Of a DNA stretch of 6,205 nt, positions 6,047 to 6,205 are shown one piece after another (positions within the stretch are counted from its first letter, which is position 1; every line of letters begins with the position of its first letter). Origin of the DNA: Pseudomonadota bacterium (GTDB lineage: Bacteria > Pseudomonadota > Gammaproteobacteria > Burkholderiales > Thiobacillaceae); NCBI GenBank assembly GCA_021791235.1, contig JAJYXA010000487.1, positions 1 to 6,205 of the forward strand. The letters are read 5' to 3'. Both the position numbers and the translations under genes were made by a program. The notes beneath the pieces were generated by a model. It did not search any database. It saw only the letters and a program-made list of their open reading frames with translations, and was not told the DNA's origin.

Positions 6047-6205
6047 CTACAAGCCAAGCTCCGGCCACAGGGCGTCAATTTTCGCTTTCACCGCCGCCTC
6101 CATCACGATCGGCGTGCCCCACTCACGTGCGGTTTCTCCGGGCCACTTGTTGGTGGCATCGATGCCCATCTTGCTGCCGAGTCCTGAAACAGGACTGGCG
6201 AAGTC
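6047..6205 (-). CDS. ubiD: 4-hydroxy-3-polyprenylbenzoate decarboxylase UbiD, C-terminal fragment (5' end beyond window)
   Basis: On the minus strand the frame is open from the window edge to TAG at 6047-6049, giving the last 52 residues. They begin [20 protein letters not shown], continue [13 protein letters not shown], and end [13 protein letters not shown]. This is the distinctive C-terminal tail of UbiD, matching from memory the E. coli ending ([20 protein letters not shown], then WPGETQREWG and IDAIWDEL). UbiD decarboxylates 4-hydroxy-3-polyprenylbenzoate in ubiquinone synthesis, using prenylated FMN made by UbiX. The catalytic part lies outside the window. The stop codon overlaps the AGGA ribosome site of the phosphoribosyltransferase gene, indicating an operon with that gene. 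Confidence 0.95.
   Translation of the reverse strand, partial: DFASPVSGLGSKMGIDATNKWPGETAREWGTPIVMEAAVKAKIDALWPELGL

Noticed and set aside
6037..6078. A 14-residue upstream extension of the phosphoribosyltransferase.
   Set aside because: It overlaps the ubiD C-terminus and the start at 6036 has its own ribosome site; the extension has no family match.

Overview
This 6.2 kb, GC-rich window looks like chromosomal DNA of a proteobacterium, most likely a betaproteobacterium. That is inferred from the WbpO/WbpP-type sugar genes, a PBP4-type DacB and a UbiD tail, not from any rRNA or marker gene. Protein-coding genes fill almost all of it, and the longest gene-free stretch is about 75 bp. I see no tRNA, rRNA, CRISPR array, insertion sequence or prophage feature.

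Left part (1-1433, + strand): the end of a surface-polysaccharide precursor locus. It holds the C-terminus of a UDP-N-acetylhexosamine 6-dehydrogenase (TviB/WbpO type), then, overlapping by one base (TAATG), a complete UDP-N-acetylglucosamine 4-epimerase (WbpP/TviC type). Together such enzymes turn UDP-GlcNAc into UDP-GalNAcA for O-antigen, capsule or exopolysaccharide.

Middle (1507-4852, + strand): an HDOD-GAF signalling protein whose HD motif is degraded to HK; a PBP4-family D-Ala-D-Ala carboxypeptidase/endopeptidase (dacB) with a signal peptide and all three penicillin-binding motifs; and a short tryptophan-rich protein of unknown function whose start lies inside the end of dacB. A GC-rich hairpin follows the HDOD stop codon.

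Right part (4858-6205, - strand): read in the direction of transcription, the last 52 codons of ubiD (ubiquinone biosynthesis), a PyrR-like phosphoribosyltransferase 10 bp downstream, then a membrane-anchored glycine-zipper protein. The glycine-zipper gene converges on the small Trp-rich gene, with five bases between the two stop codons.

The window is mostly conventional. I do not see a convincing new multi-gene system. The points most worth a second look are the Trp-rich small ORF coupled to dacB, the HDOD-GAF architecture next to a polysaccharide locus, the PyrR-like enzyme paired with ubiD, and the compact convergent junction with a possible shared hairpin.
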